This document shows, piece by piece, positions 56,605 through 64,000 of a DNA stretch of 64,000 bases. How positions within the stretch are numbered: the first letter of the stretch is position 1; every line of letters begins with the position of its first letter. The DNA lies in contig NC_018691.1 in the NCBI RefSeq assembly GCF_000300005.1, positions 496,001 through 560,000 on the forward strand. Direction: 5' to 3'. Under the pieces are notes generated by a model. That model was not told the origin of the DNA. It worked only from the letters and a program-made list of their open reading frames with translations, and did no database searches. Source of the DNA: Alloalcanivorax dieselolei B5 (GTDB lineage: Bacteria > Pseudomonadota > Gammaproteobacteria > Pseudomonadales > Alcanivoracaceae). The position numbers and the translations under genes were made by a program.

Positions 56605-57921
56605 TTAAAACGAAAAGGCGACGATCAGTTGGCTGTACAGGTTGCGATCGTCATTGCCTAATTGTGTGCCGCCATCGGCGGCGGCGCGGTCCGGTTGGTA
56701 CAGACCGATGACCGGAATCAGGGCGAGATGATCGTTCACCGCCCATTCCAGATAGAGGTCGTATTCCCGGGCACTGGTGTCCGCTCCGGCGTCCCGGTCC
56801 AGAGTGGTGAAGTCGTAGGCCAGCAAACCGAGCGACAGGTTTTCTTTTGGCGTCACTGTCGCGTCCAGATGATGGACCCGTGTATTGGTGTTGAACGGGC
56901 CGGCGTAGTTGGCCGCCACTTCACCCTGGAACCAGGTGCCGAGGGCGCGGCCGTTGCCGTATAACAAGGGATCGTAGCCGGTGGAGAAGCGGCTGAAGCG
57001 ATAGTTCACGCTGGGTTGCCAGGGCAGCTCGCTGAAGGTCCAGCCCAGTTCCGCGTACCAGGCGTTCTCATCGCCCTGGTCCTGATCCTGCCAGGCGTAT
57101 TCCGCGGCCAGGAACAGGTTCTTCACCCCGGCGTTGCCCTTGGCACGCAGGCTGACGGTTTCCATGTCATCCCGTTGCGGATAGAGGAAGGCGAATTCAT
57201 CGTCGAGATCGGTGACCTTGACGTAGGTGAGGCCCACGGTGCCTTTGTCGTTCACATGCTCCAGAACGCCAACGTTGAGTTCCGGTTTGGCCTGGGCCGG
57301 GTTGTCGGATTGTAGCCACATGACGTCACCGCGCCAGCCTTGTTCGCCGCCCAGGCTGATGATCGCGGTTTTATCGATGGCGCTGCGGCCGGCGAGATAG
57401 TAAGCACCGCCACGGTTCAGCGCGCCGTCGGCGATGCCCTTGCCGAAGTTCAGCGAATCACTGGTGATCAGAAAGCCGTCGCCGACGACCACCCTCTGCC
57501 GGCCGGCGGACACCGCCAGACCATCTTTGCCGAGGGCGGGAAACAGGGCGCCGGAGTGCCAGGTCAGGAAAGCGTCCTCCAGTTTGGTGGTGCGCTCGCT
57601 GCCGTCGGAGAAGCCGGCGGCGTCACCATCGCCCCAGGTGCCGGTGGTGGTCCAGCGCAGGGCGCCGGTGACGCGCTGATCCCGGGTCAGTCGGTGTTCA
57701 CCGCTGATGCCATATTTCACCGCGGCTTCCTGCCAGGTGACGCTACCCTCATCGAGAGTGCCGGCCTGGTCGTAGTTTTCCTGACTGTGCAGCCAGGCGG
57801 CGGTGCCGGAAACATCGAAATTCAAAGTAGTATGATCGTTGTTGGTCAGCTCCAACGCATGTGTGCCGGTGGCCAGCAGCAGGAGAGAGCCGCCGGCAAG
57901 AGAGGCATGAGTGACGCGCAT
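56605..57921 (-). CDS. Outer-membrane beta-barrel porin of the amine dehydrogenase locus
   Basis: 438 residues, signal peptide about 1-22 (ends HALEL). Alternating beta-strand pattern throughout and a C-terminal phenylalanine (LIVAFSF) mark an outer-membrane barrel, in the alginate-export/OprD-like range. Many aspartates and aromatic residues in loops. Eighteen bases upstream of the aldehyde dehydrogenase, so it is part of the same unit. A channel for amine entry or acid exit is likely; this is inference from position. Confidence 0.8.
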   Translation of the reverse strand: MRVTHASLAGGSLLLLATGTHALELTNNDHTTLNFDVSGTAAWLHSQENYDQAGTLDEGSVTWQEAAVKYGISGEHRLTRDQRVTGALRWTTTGTWGDGDAAGFSDGSERTTKLEDAFLTWHSGALFPALGKDGLAVSAGRQRVVVGDGFLITSDSLNFGKGIADGALNRGGAYYLAGRSAIDKTAIISLGGEQGWRGDVMWLQSDNPAQAKPELNVGVLEHVNDKGTVGLTYVKVTDLDDEFAFLYPQRDDMETVSLRAKGNAGVKNLFLAAEYAWQDQDQGDENAWYAELGWTFSELPWQPSVNYRFSRFSTGYDPLLYGNGRALGTWFQGEVAANYAGPFNTNTRVHHLDATVTPKENLSLGLLAYDFTTLDRDAGADTSAREYDLYLEWAVNDHLALIPVIGLYQPDRAAADGGTQLGNDDRNLYSQLIVAFSF

Positions 57922-57939
57922 GATGAATGTCCTCTGTTG

Positions 57940-58473
57940 TTAAGGTGTGGAGGCGGGCATGCCGTCGTTGATGTCGATACCCTGGTCGCGCATGGCACGG
58001 ATCAGCCCGGCCCGGGTGCCGGGAATGTTGTCCATCATCCGGTGGCGAATCGCCGCCACGTCATCGGCGCTATAGGGTTGGGCGTCGGCCGGCGTGCTGT
58101 CACCAGCGATACCGTCGCGGCGCAGGATCCAGTTCAGCAGCGCCGCCAGCTGTTCGTCGTTCAGCGCTGCCTGGGCCACGCCGGGTACGCGCACCAGAAA
58201 TTCCTTTCCCCCCGGTACGCGCAGAAAGTTGCCGACAAAGCCGATCATGTTGGGAACGTCGTTGGCGGGCGCGCCTTGCCCCTGGGGCAGATGGCAGCCC
58301 GCGCATTGCAACTGATAGTTCACCTCCGGGCGATAGCCGGCCTGGGATAGTGGCACCTGCGGTTGTTCATTACCCGGTGCCGGTTTCTGCCCAGGGTCGG
58401 GAAACGCCCGGGCGTGCCCGGCCGGGGTGGCCAGGCAGGCAAGGATCAGCAACAGTGGCGGCAACGGCTTCAT
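57940..58473 (-). CDS. Monoheme cytochrome c of the amine dehydrogenase locus
   Basis: 177 residues with a Sec signal peptide (cleavage near GHARA). One heme site, C57-A-G-C60-H61; M76 in VPNMIGF may be the second axial ligand. Only one CXXCH is present, so it is not a MauG-like diheme enzyme. It lies eight bases downstream of the small-subunit gene and is probably the electron acceptor or an accessory for TTQ formation. A C-terminal extension of about 50 residues follows the heme domain. Confidence 0.88.
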   Translation of the reverse strand: MKPLPPLLLILACLATPAGHARAFPDPGQKPAPGNEQPQVPLSQAGYRPEVNYQLQCAGCHLPQGQGAPANDVPNMIGFVGNFLRVPGGKEFLVRVPGVAQAALNDEQLAALLNWILRRDGIAGDSTPADAQPYSADDVAAIRHRMMDNIPGTRAGLIRAMRDQGIDINDGMPASTP

Positions 58474-58480
58474 GCCGGGC

Positions 58481-59005
58481 TCAGGCGCTGGCCACGCCGC
58501 GAATCACGGCGACGGTGCAGTTGTAGACGTTGGCCTTGGCGCCCAGGCACCAGTTGATGTCGTTGTTGTTGAACGGCCGGTACATCGGTTCCTCGCTGTC
58601 GTTACGGGTGCAGGCGCACTGGCCGCAGCTGTGCTTACCGCAGCAATCGTTGTAGGAGATGATGTAGTCCAGGCCGTCCGCTGGGTTGCGGCAGGTGCCG
58701 ATCCAGGTGACCTGGGAGACTTCCGTGCCCGGCGGGCAACTGGTCACCGAGCCGCCGCAGCAACTGCACAGAAAGCCGTCCACGGAGCAGTAACGCCAGT
58801 AGTCGCAGCTGTTGGGATCGCCGGGGTCACCGGCGGATGGCGACTCCGCGGCCAGCGCCTTGGCGGTGCGGTCGATGGGCAACAGCACCGGCATGGCGGT
58901 GCCCACCACCATCAGGGAACCAAGCTTGGAAAGAAAATTTCGCCGCGACGTGGTGCTGGCCACATGCCGGCTGGAGCGTTCGAAAAAACGGTCGAGAAAT
59001 TTCAT
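58481..59005 (-). CDS. aauA: Aromatic amine dehydrogenase small (beta) subunit, TTQ-containing
   Basis: Carries the tryptophan tryptophylquinone cofactor that oxidises primary amines. 174 residues. A twin-arginine signal (SRRNFLSK, 20-27) shows folded export. W101 (WIGTC) and W152 (NWCLG) are 51 apart, exactly as the TTQ pair in characterised AADH/MADH; D120 (SYND) and T164 (CTVA) match the catalytic aspartate and threonine. Fourteen cysteines in the mature part form the disulfide network. By recall it resembles the Alcaligenes faecalis AADH beta chain more than MADH. Confidence 0.95.
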   Translation of the reverse strand: MKFLDRFFERSSRHVASTTSRRNFLSKLGSLMVVGTAMPVLLPIDRTAKALAAESPSAGDPGDPNSCDYWRYCSVDGFLCSCCGGSVTSCPPGTEVSQVTWIGTCRNPADGLDYIISYNDCCGKHSCGQCACTRNDSEEPMYRPFNNNDINWCLGAKANVYNCTVAVIRGVASA

Positions 59006-59020
59006 GGTCGGACTCCTGGC

Positions 59021-59626
59021 TCAGGACGGCGTATGCATGGAAGGGGAGGGCTTGTTGAGGTATTCCTGCAGGGTGGCCGCGCCCAGGTGCTCGGTTTCGA
59101 ACAGGCTGTCCAGGTGTTCCCGCGAGTTCACCAGCCCTTTGGCCTTGAGCACGCCCTGACGATCGATCATCACCGCGTAGGGCAGTTTGCCGATCTGATA
59201 GGTCATGCCCACCTGCGGGCTGACCACGTAGCGCGCGCCTTCCAGCCCGAATTCCTTGATCAGTTTTTGCTGCTGTTCCGGCTCACCGTCGCTGATGTAC
59301 ACCACGTCCAGATCGTCGCGGGCCTTGTCGATGGCACGCAGCGCCGGCAACAGGGATTTGCAGATCGGGCAAGTCGGCGACAGGAAGAACAGCAGCTGAG
59401 TGCGATCGTTGGCGTAACCGAAGTTCACCGGACGCCCCAATAGATCCTCGGCGGTAACCTGGGGCGCGGGCTGATTCACCGCCACGCCTTTGTCCACCAT
59501 AAGAGCGCCGGCGGGGGCGATACGAGCGTGCAGAACACCGATCTGACGGATCAGGCCAAACACCACCAGAGCCAGGGCGATCAGTAAGCACCAGAGCAGA
59601 ATGTTGGAAATCAATAGAGCAGTCAT
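59021..59626 (-). CDS. aauD: MauD-like thiol-disulfide protein for amine dehydrogenase maturation
   Basis: Needed in known systems for stable small subunit, presumably making its disulfides. 201 residues: one N-terminal membrane helix (6-28) and a thioredoxin-like domain with C86-P-I-C89 in FLSPTCPICK. The cis-proline is in IGKLPYAVMID. Fifteen bases before aauA and seven after aauE. Confidence 0.92.
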   Translation of the reverse strand: MTALLISNILLWCLLIALALVVFGLIRQIGVLHARIAPAGALMVDKGVAVNQPAPQVTAEDLLGRPVNFGYANDRTQLLFFLSPTCPICKSLLPALRAIDKARDDLDVVYISDGEPEQQQKLIKEFGLEGARYVVSPQVGMTYQIGKLPYAVMIDRQGVLKAKGLVNSREHLDSLFETEHLGAATLQEYLNKPSPSMHTPS

Positions 59627-59632
59627 AGCGTA

Positions 59633-60172
59633 TTACCTTCCGGTCAAAGCAAGCAGGCGCGGCCGATTCGCCAAGAGGGCATCGGTCGCGGCGTAAATCA
59701 GCAGGGTCGCGGCGCCGGCGGCCAACACCACGAAACCGTCGAATAAACCCAGGGTGCGTTCGGCCACGGGCAGGCCGGCCGGTATCGCCAGGGCGATCAG
59801 CAAGCCATTGCGGATCAGCAGCAACGGATGCAGGGGTTGCTGACTGTTGGGGCCGGCGCAGCCGCAATCGAGATCGTGGCGCCCGCGCAGCAGATTGGTG
59901 ATCATGGCCAGGGCGTAGAGCGCGAGCAGGCCGGCGGCGAGAACGGCGCTGGTGACGCGGCTGGGCTGGAACAGCAAGCCCAGGGCCAACGCGCCTTCCA
60001 GAACCGGCAGTGCGCGGGCGGTTACCGTGGTCAGACTCGTTGGCAACAGCTGGTAGGCATCCAACTGGCGTTCGAACCAGGCCGGTGCCTGCAATTTATG
60101 CAGCGCCGCGCTGGCCAGGATCACCGCCAGGGCCAGGGCGCCGGCGATGCTGATAATCGGATCCAGCGTCAT
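59633..60172 (-). CDS. aauE: MauE-like membrane protein for amine dehydrogenase maturation
   Basis: 179 residues with about four to five hydrophobic helices, DoxX/MauE type. A periplasm-facing HDLDCGCAG (about 98-106) contains a cysteine pair, fitting a role in electron transfer for disulfide formation with MauD. Part of the operon between the two subunits, fourteen bases after aauB. Confidence 0.9.
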   Translation of the reverse strand: MTLDPIISIAGALALAVILASAALHKLQAPAWFERQLDAYQLLPTSLTTVTARALPVLEGALALGLLFQPSRVTSAVLAAGLLALYALAMITNLLRGRHDLDCGCAGPNSQQPLHPLLLIRNGLLIALAIPAGLPVAERTLGLFDGFVVLAAGAATLLIYAATDALLANRPRLLALTGR

Positions 60173-60186
60173 GGTTATTCCTCCAC

Positions 60187-61329
60187 TCAGTGATTGAGGA
60201 TCAGCGTTGGGGTCTTGCTGACGCCTTCCATGGTGTGAAGGTGCTTGCCGGTTTTCAGATCAAAGGTCTCCAGGCCGCCCTCGATGTTGGTGCCCAGTAG
60301 CAGCGGGGCGTCATCGTTGGTGGCGTTGAGGCTCCAGATCAGATTCGGCGCTTCCAGCGTGCCGACCTTCTTGTGAGTTTTCAGATCGAACGCCCAGATG
60401 ATGGTGCTCGGGTCTTCCCACTTGTGCCGCTCATGATCGGGATGCATCAGCACGTAGAGACGATTCAGTCGCGGTGCGATGGCCATCAACTGCCAGCCGC
60501 CGGGGGCCCAGCCGTCTTTCTTTTCCTGTTCGTTGGTCAGTGACCAGGTGGGCAGGACCTTGGGTTTGGCATCGGAGAAATCGACACCGTGAATGACGCC
60601 CTCGGTGGTAACGAAATAGAAGGTGTCGCCCAGATGGATGGCCCTTTCCACCAGCTTCTCCTGCTCCGGGTCGAAGAATTGGGTGGTGGTGCGATCACTG
60701 ACCTTGCCGTTGTCATCCAGGGTGGTGACTTGCAGATCACCGCTGCCGCACAGGGACGCGAAACGCCGGTCGCCGATCGGATAAGCCAGGATGCAGCCAT
60801 TGATGTTCACTTCGCTGGCCACTTTGCGGGCCTGGGTATCCACCACGGTAATGGTTTGCGATGGCGTGAAGTTGTAAACGTAAACAAAGCGGTCATCGCC
60901 GCTCATCGACAACGCGTACTTCTCGGTCAGCGTGGAGGCGCGCTTGGCGGGGATTTCCACTTCCCAGGAGGGGGACAGCGTGCGGGTATCCCAGGCGGTC
61001 AGCACATCGGTGCGAGTGCCGCGCACATAGCGGCTGAAAAAGATATCGGCGGTGTAGACCGTCTTCTGATCGTGGGCCAGCACTGCCGGCGCGGCGCCGC
61101 CGGTGCTGAGCATGCCCAGTACTTTTTGTCGGTCCGGATCCACCACCACCACCCGGGTGGCGACCATGTTGTCGAACTCGAAGTCGATCAGATAACTGCG
61201 GTGAGGACTGGGTGGGAAGGGCAGTTCGGCCTGGCCGACGGTTTCGGTCGGCAGCGCCGCGTACAAGGACGGAGGGATCAGCACGGATCCCAGCGCCAGC
61301 AGGCCGGCGGCAAATTTGGACAAAGGCAT
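60187..61329 (-). CDS. aauB: Aromatic amine dehydrogenase large (alpha) subunit
   Basis: Seven-bladed propeller that pairs with the TTQ subunit and shapes the substrate channel. The ATG at 61329 gives 380 residues with a signal peptide (about 1-24, ending SLYA). VVVDPDRQKVLGMLSTG, YTADIFFSRYVRGTRTD and GWQLMAIAPRLNRLYVLMH are typical blade segments. GGGA lies upstream of the start. First gene of the aau-like operon; the AraC-type gene at 62812 is the probable regulator, 1.5 kb away. Confidence 0.93.
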   Translation of the reverse strand: MPLSKFAAGLLALGSVLIPPSLYAALPTETVGQAELPFPPSPHRSYLIDFEFDNMVATRVVVVDPDRQKVLGMLSTGGAAPAVLAHDQKTVYTADIFFSRYVRGTRTDVLTAWDTRTLSPSWEVEIPAKRASTLTEKYALSMSGDDRFVYVYNFTPSQTITVVDTQARKVASEVNINGCILAYPIGDRRFASLCGSGDLQVTTLDDNGKVSDRTTTQFFDPEQEKLVERAIHLGDTFYFVTTEGVIHGVDFSDAKPKVLPTWSLTNEQEKKDGWAPGGWQLMAIAPRLNRLYVLMHPDHERHKWEDPSTIIWAFDLKTHKKVGTLEAPNLIWSLNATNDDAPLLLGTNIEGGLETFDLKTGKHLHTMEGVSKTPTLILNH

Positions 61330-61451
61330 GGTGATTCCCTGTTTTTGGTTATCGATGGCATGGAACACTGCCTTCAGTCTGCGCCGGTCAGGGAAGGGGA
61401 AGCTTGAGAATGGGTGCCAACCCGTTGGCTATTCTTGCCAAGACAGGGCGT

Positions 61452-61988
61452 TTAGAGGCGGGCGAGTACCCGTTGCTGAATGTCGAGAAGCTGGGTCTCG
61501 CTGAGTGTGGTGAGCGTATGCAGGCGTTCGGGCAGTCCACTGCTCTTGCGCTGAACGTAGAGATTGAAGCCTTTGCGTCGATCCCCGCGCACCTGAATAT
61601 CGGCGATATCCTCATAGGGTATGAGGGCCAGCCGTGGGCGCAAGGTGGTGCCGAACAGAACCCGGAGGATGTCCCCGAACAGGGCTGGCCGGTCGGGCAG
61701 CGGCGCCAGAGGGACGTAGTGGAGCCCGTGATCGTCCAGTCGGCAACGGATAACCCGGCCGGTACACCACAGCAAGGCCAGCCCGATCAGCAGAAACGAC
61801 AGGCTCATGCCCGCCATGATGACGCCGGGAAAGCTGACCAGCGAGGTCAGATAGAAAAGGATGCTGTCCTTCAGCGATTCACCCGTGCCCAGGCAGATCC
61901 AGACCGGCAGGAACCCCATGAAAGTGAAGATGGTGCCCGCGATGGCGGTGGGATAGCGCTTCAGGTAGTAGGATGTTGCCATGTCCAT
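61452..61988 (-). CDS. Small membrane protein of unknown function
   Basis: About 178 residues if it starts at 61988 (MDMATSYYLKRYPT); ATGs at 61982 and 62009 are other options and no RBS decides. Two hydrophobic helices (about 14-37 and 46-78) are followed by a soluble region with ALIPYEDIADIQVRGDRRKG resembling PH-like domains that follow helices in YcxB/YdbS-type proteins. It lies between the amine dehydrogenase operon and the regulator, divergent from the next gene with almost no gap. Confidence 0.65.
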   Translation of the reverse strand: MDMATSYYLKRYPTAIAGTIFTFMGFLPVWICLGTGESLKDSILFYLTSLVSFPGVIMAGMSLSFLLIGLALLWCTGRVIRCRLDDHGLHYVPLAPLPDRPALFGDILRVLFGTTLRPRLALIPYEDIADIQVRGDRRKGFNLYVQRKSSGLPERLHTLTTLSETQLLDIQQRVLARL

Positions 61989-62007
61989 ATTTCGCCGGTG
62001 AGCGTCC

Positions 62008-62802
62008 ATGAACGGATTCAAGCATAAAATGGCGATCAATACCGCCGATCCTGTCCGCGGCTTTCTCTTTGTGGCGCTGCTGTGGCTATGGCCGGCGGTG
62101 CCGTGGGCGACGGAGATTGGTCCGCCGGGCGTCTATCTGGATTTCGCCGGCGACCGTCAGGATCAGTACCAGGGGCAACTGACGGCGCCGGAATTCACCG
62201 CGCCGCTTTATTTCCTGCTATCGGATTGGGTCGCCGCCGACATCGAAGTCGGTGGCGTCGACGGCACGGTGGTGGCCAGGTTGAGCCGGGAGATGGGGGA
62301 TATCCGGGGCGGGCCGGGCAGTTATGATCTGGCGGAAGGACCGGCGTCGGAAAACGGCTCCTGGTTCGCCGGCGTGCTGGCGCCGGGACGCTATGCGCTG
62401 TGGGTGGCGTCACCGGAACGCAAGCCGCTCTCCTACACCGTGTTCATGACCGCGCCATCACGCCGGGCCCCAGAGGTTTGGAGCGTGGCGCTCGGGCGTC
62501 TGTCGCGGGAGCCGATCCTGGTCACCGAGCATCTGGAGGCACCGGTACTGACGCATCGCTATCAGGTGAGGATCGACCGCCAGGTGTTGTTGGAAGCGAC
62601 GATCGGCGTGACCGGGCCGATACCACTGCTGCGGATTCTGTCCGCCGATGGCCGTCGTACCCTGGCACAGGCCCGTGACGGGGCGGATAGCGTGCGCATC
62701 CGGGTGCCGGCGGGCCGTTATCAAGTGGAGATCAGTGGCGAGCGGCCCGCGCATTATGATCTGACACTCCATGCCACCGGATTTTCCAAGGGCGGCGATT
62801 AG
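62008..62802 (+). CDS. Secreted protein of unknown function, PPC-like repeats
   Basis: 264 residues with a signal peptide (hydrophobic FLFVALLWLWPAVPWA). Two similar modules of beta-rich sequence: about 40-150 (PLYFLLSDWVAADIEVGGVD...APGRYALWVASPE) and 165-258 (HRYQVRIDRQVLLEATIGVT...PAGRYQVEISGE), each ending PxGRYxxxV, typical of bacterial pre-peptidase C-terminal-like domains. Start is the ATG at 62008 or 62029. Convergent with the AraC-type gene (9-base gap). No function known. Confidence 0.7.
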   Translation: MNGFKHKMAINTADPVRGFLFVALLWLWPAVPWATEIGPPGVYLDFAGDRQDQYQGQLTAPEFTAPLYFLLSDWVAADIEVGGVDGTVVARLSREMGDIRGGPGSYDLAEGPASENGSWFAGVLAPGRYALWVASPERKPLSYTVFMTAPSRRAPEVWSVALGRLSREPILVTEHLEAPVLTHRYQVRIDRQVLLEATIGVTGPIPLLRILSADGRRTLAQARDGADSVRIRVPAGRYQVEISGERPAHYDLTLHATGFSKGGD

Positions 62803-62811
62803 TCCGCCGAA

Positions 62812-63765
62812 TCAGTTGTGACGGCCCCGCGCTTGCAGACGCCAGTCGCTTGGGCTGATGGCGAAGGCCGTCTTGAAGCTGCGGCTAAAGGACGCGCTGT
62901 CGGTAAAGCCATAATCCAGAGCCACTTCCAGAATGCTGCGATGGTCGTTGTCGGGCAGGGCGAGAGCGTCGCGCACCGCATCCAGCCGTACCTGGCGGAT
63001 GAAGCGTCCGGGGGTGACCTGATGCTCCTGAAACAGGCGGTACAGGGCGCGCCGGGATACATGCAACGCCTCGGCCAACTCGTCCGGACTCAAGTGCGGG
63101 TCGTCGATATGGGCGAGCACATGCTGATGGGCGGTATCCAGTCGAAGGGTAGGCGAGGCCTGACCCGCCGGCCTGACGGAACAATGGATCAGGGCGGACA
63201 GCATCAATTGCACCGCCTGAAAAATGGTCTGTGCACTGTCGCCGTCGCCGGGCCGGTCCAGTAAAGCCAGCAGAGCGGCCAGGGCCGCGCGGGCGGTGGT
63301 GCGATCATTCAGCGAACGGCCGCAAAGGCGGTCACTGATCTGGTGCCAGCCAGGCACCGCATGGTAAGGCAGAGTCAGTACCGTCAATTGCGCCTGGTGG
63401 CCTTCCTCCAATCGATAGGGGCGGCTGGTATCGCACACGGTGATGTCGCCGGGACACAGCACCGTACGGTGGCCATCCTGCTCCACCAGCATGCGCCCGG
63501 CCTGCTGCCACATGACCTTGAGGTAGCCGGTTTCCGCCCGTTTGATGGCGTAATCGGTGCGGGTGAGCTGGCACTGGTCGGCACGGATCACCGCCACCGA
63601 GCGCTCGCCGAGACTGGTCAGGCGCACCCGGGCGTGGAAGTCGTCACCCCGGGGCGAGGCGATCTTGAGCCAGGGGAAGTTGTCGTTGACGAACTGCCGC
63701 CACGGCTGAAACCCCCGCAAGGTACGGGTTTCCACAAGATGATTGGGGCTGGCTGCGGGTTCCAT
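62812..63765 (-). CDS. feaR: AraC-family regulator, FeaR-like
   Basis: Activator with an AraC_binding_2 (FeaR-type) N-terminal sensing domain (about 30-190; SLGERSVAVIRADQCQ, GDITVCDTSRPY) and a C-terminal AraC HTH (about 215-317; LSPDELAEALHVSRRALYRL, ALDYGFTDSASFSRSFK). The ATG at 63765 follows GGAGGG and gives 317 residues. In E. coli FeaR controls the amine oxidase tynA and the aldehyde dehydrogenase feaB, so this gene probably turns on the amine dehydrogenase locus. Symbol by analogy. Confidence 0.85.
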   Translation of the reverse strand: MEPAASPNHLVETRTLRGFQPWRQFVNDNFPWLKIASPRGDDFHARVRLTSLGERSVAVIRADQCQLTRTDYAIKRAETGYLKVMWQQAGRMLVEQDGHRTVLCPGDITVCDTSRPYRLEEGHQAQLTVLTLPYHAVPGWHQISDRLCGRSLNDRTTARAALAALLALLDRPGDGDSAQTIFQAVQLMLSALIHCSVRPAGQASPTLRLDTAHQHVLAHIDDPHLSPDELAEALHVSRRALYRLFQEHQVTPGRFIRQVRLDAVRDALALPDNDHRSILEVALDYGFTDSASFSRSFKTAFAISPSDWRLQARGRHN

Positions 63766-64000
63766 CGGGACCCTCCGCGTAGGCGTTGGCGAAAAGGAGA
63801 GAACGGTCACTGTCTTGCTGTGATAGGGCTTCCGGTGATGCCGCTACCGGCGCAGCAAACGCCGTGCCAATGCTTCCTTTCCGCCTGGGTTTGTTGGACT
63901 TTTAGGGAAATATAACAAATTAATGAATTGGGGCAATGCTGGATAGGCGGTCGTCTCAAAGAGTCGGTGGCGCAATGGATGATGTTTCCTGATGCGAAGG
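63766..64000. other. Right-edge non-coding stretch
   Basis: 235 bases upstream of the FeaR-like gene. An AT-rich part (63905-63930, AAATATAACAAATTAATGAATT) may hold its promoter. No gene start is seen before the window ends. Confidence 0.4.

Noticed and set aside
57940-58473. Cytochrome considered as a MauG homologue
   Set aside because: Only one CXXCH is present and the length (177 residues) is about half that of diheme MauG.

Overview
The window looks like chromosomal DNA of a GC-rich marine gammaproteobacterium. The nearest match I can suggest is an Alcanivorax/Alloalcanivorax-type hydrocarbon or fatty-acid degrader. This rests on the overall gene set (gshA, tex, ompR-envZ, rsd-dsbB, pilH, ilvD, bioA), the many acyl-CoA and CoA-ligase enzymes, and the dispersed GC-rich REP-like hairpins. 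It is an inference from gene content, not a phylogenetic result. Coding density is high. I saw no rRNA, tRNA, CRISPR array or prophage.

Layout. 1-4.6 kb: a minus-strand catabolic set (CoA ligase cut by the window edge, TRAP solute-binding protein, acyl-CoA dehydrogenase) with a divergent AraC-type regulator. 4.6-8.6 kb: a structured repeat, an orphan secreted protein, bioA, and an intact IS3-family element (3-bp target duplication, A6G frameshift signal) inserted between two inverted TTGACAG arrays. 8.7-14.8 kb: a biotin-dependent acyl-CoA carboxylase operon (beta, alpha, enoyl-CoA hydratase, CoA ligase), probably for branched-chain or isoprenoid acids. 15-25.8 kb: housekeeping and envelope genes (FKBP lipoprotein, rsd, LrgAB-type pair, dsbB, gshA, tex, pilH-like, ompR-envZ). 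25.8-38.6 kb: an MFS exporter with a terminator in its leader, a YcxB-like protein, a PiT-like permease, ilvD, a duplicated AhpD-like pair divergent from a MocR regulator, a VOC protein, a soluble PQQ sugar dehydrogenase, GST, SDR, two hotdog thioesterases and a TetR regulator whose putative operator also lies before the thioesterases.

38.6-44.9 kb: an iron-uptake island (DUF3325, PepSY-TM and DUF3649 proteins facing a FecI-type sigma factor, FecR and a TonB receptor) with a Fur-box-like site between the two arms. 45-51 kb: membrane glucose dehydrogenase, MltB-type transglycosylase, YihY/BrkB protein and a type II NADH dehydrogenase. 51.3-54.8 kb: two CoA ligases behind a perfect 20-bp palindrome of LiuR type.

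55-63.8 kb: the most distinctive region, an aromatic amine dehydrogenase (TTQ enzyme) locus. It encodes large subunit, MauE, MauD, small subunit, a monoheme cytochrome c, an outer-membrane porin and a phenylacetaldehyde-type dehydrogenase in one direction, followed at a distance by a FeaR-like AraC regulator. Together they would oxidise a primary arylalkylamine in the periplasm to an aldehyde, pass electrons to cytochrome c, and convert the aldehyde to the acid in the cytoplasm. No diheme MauG-type maturase is present here.
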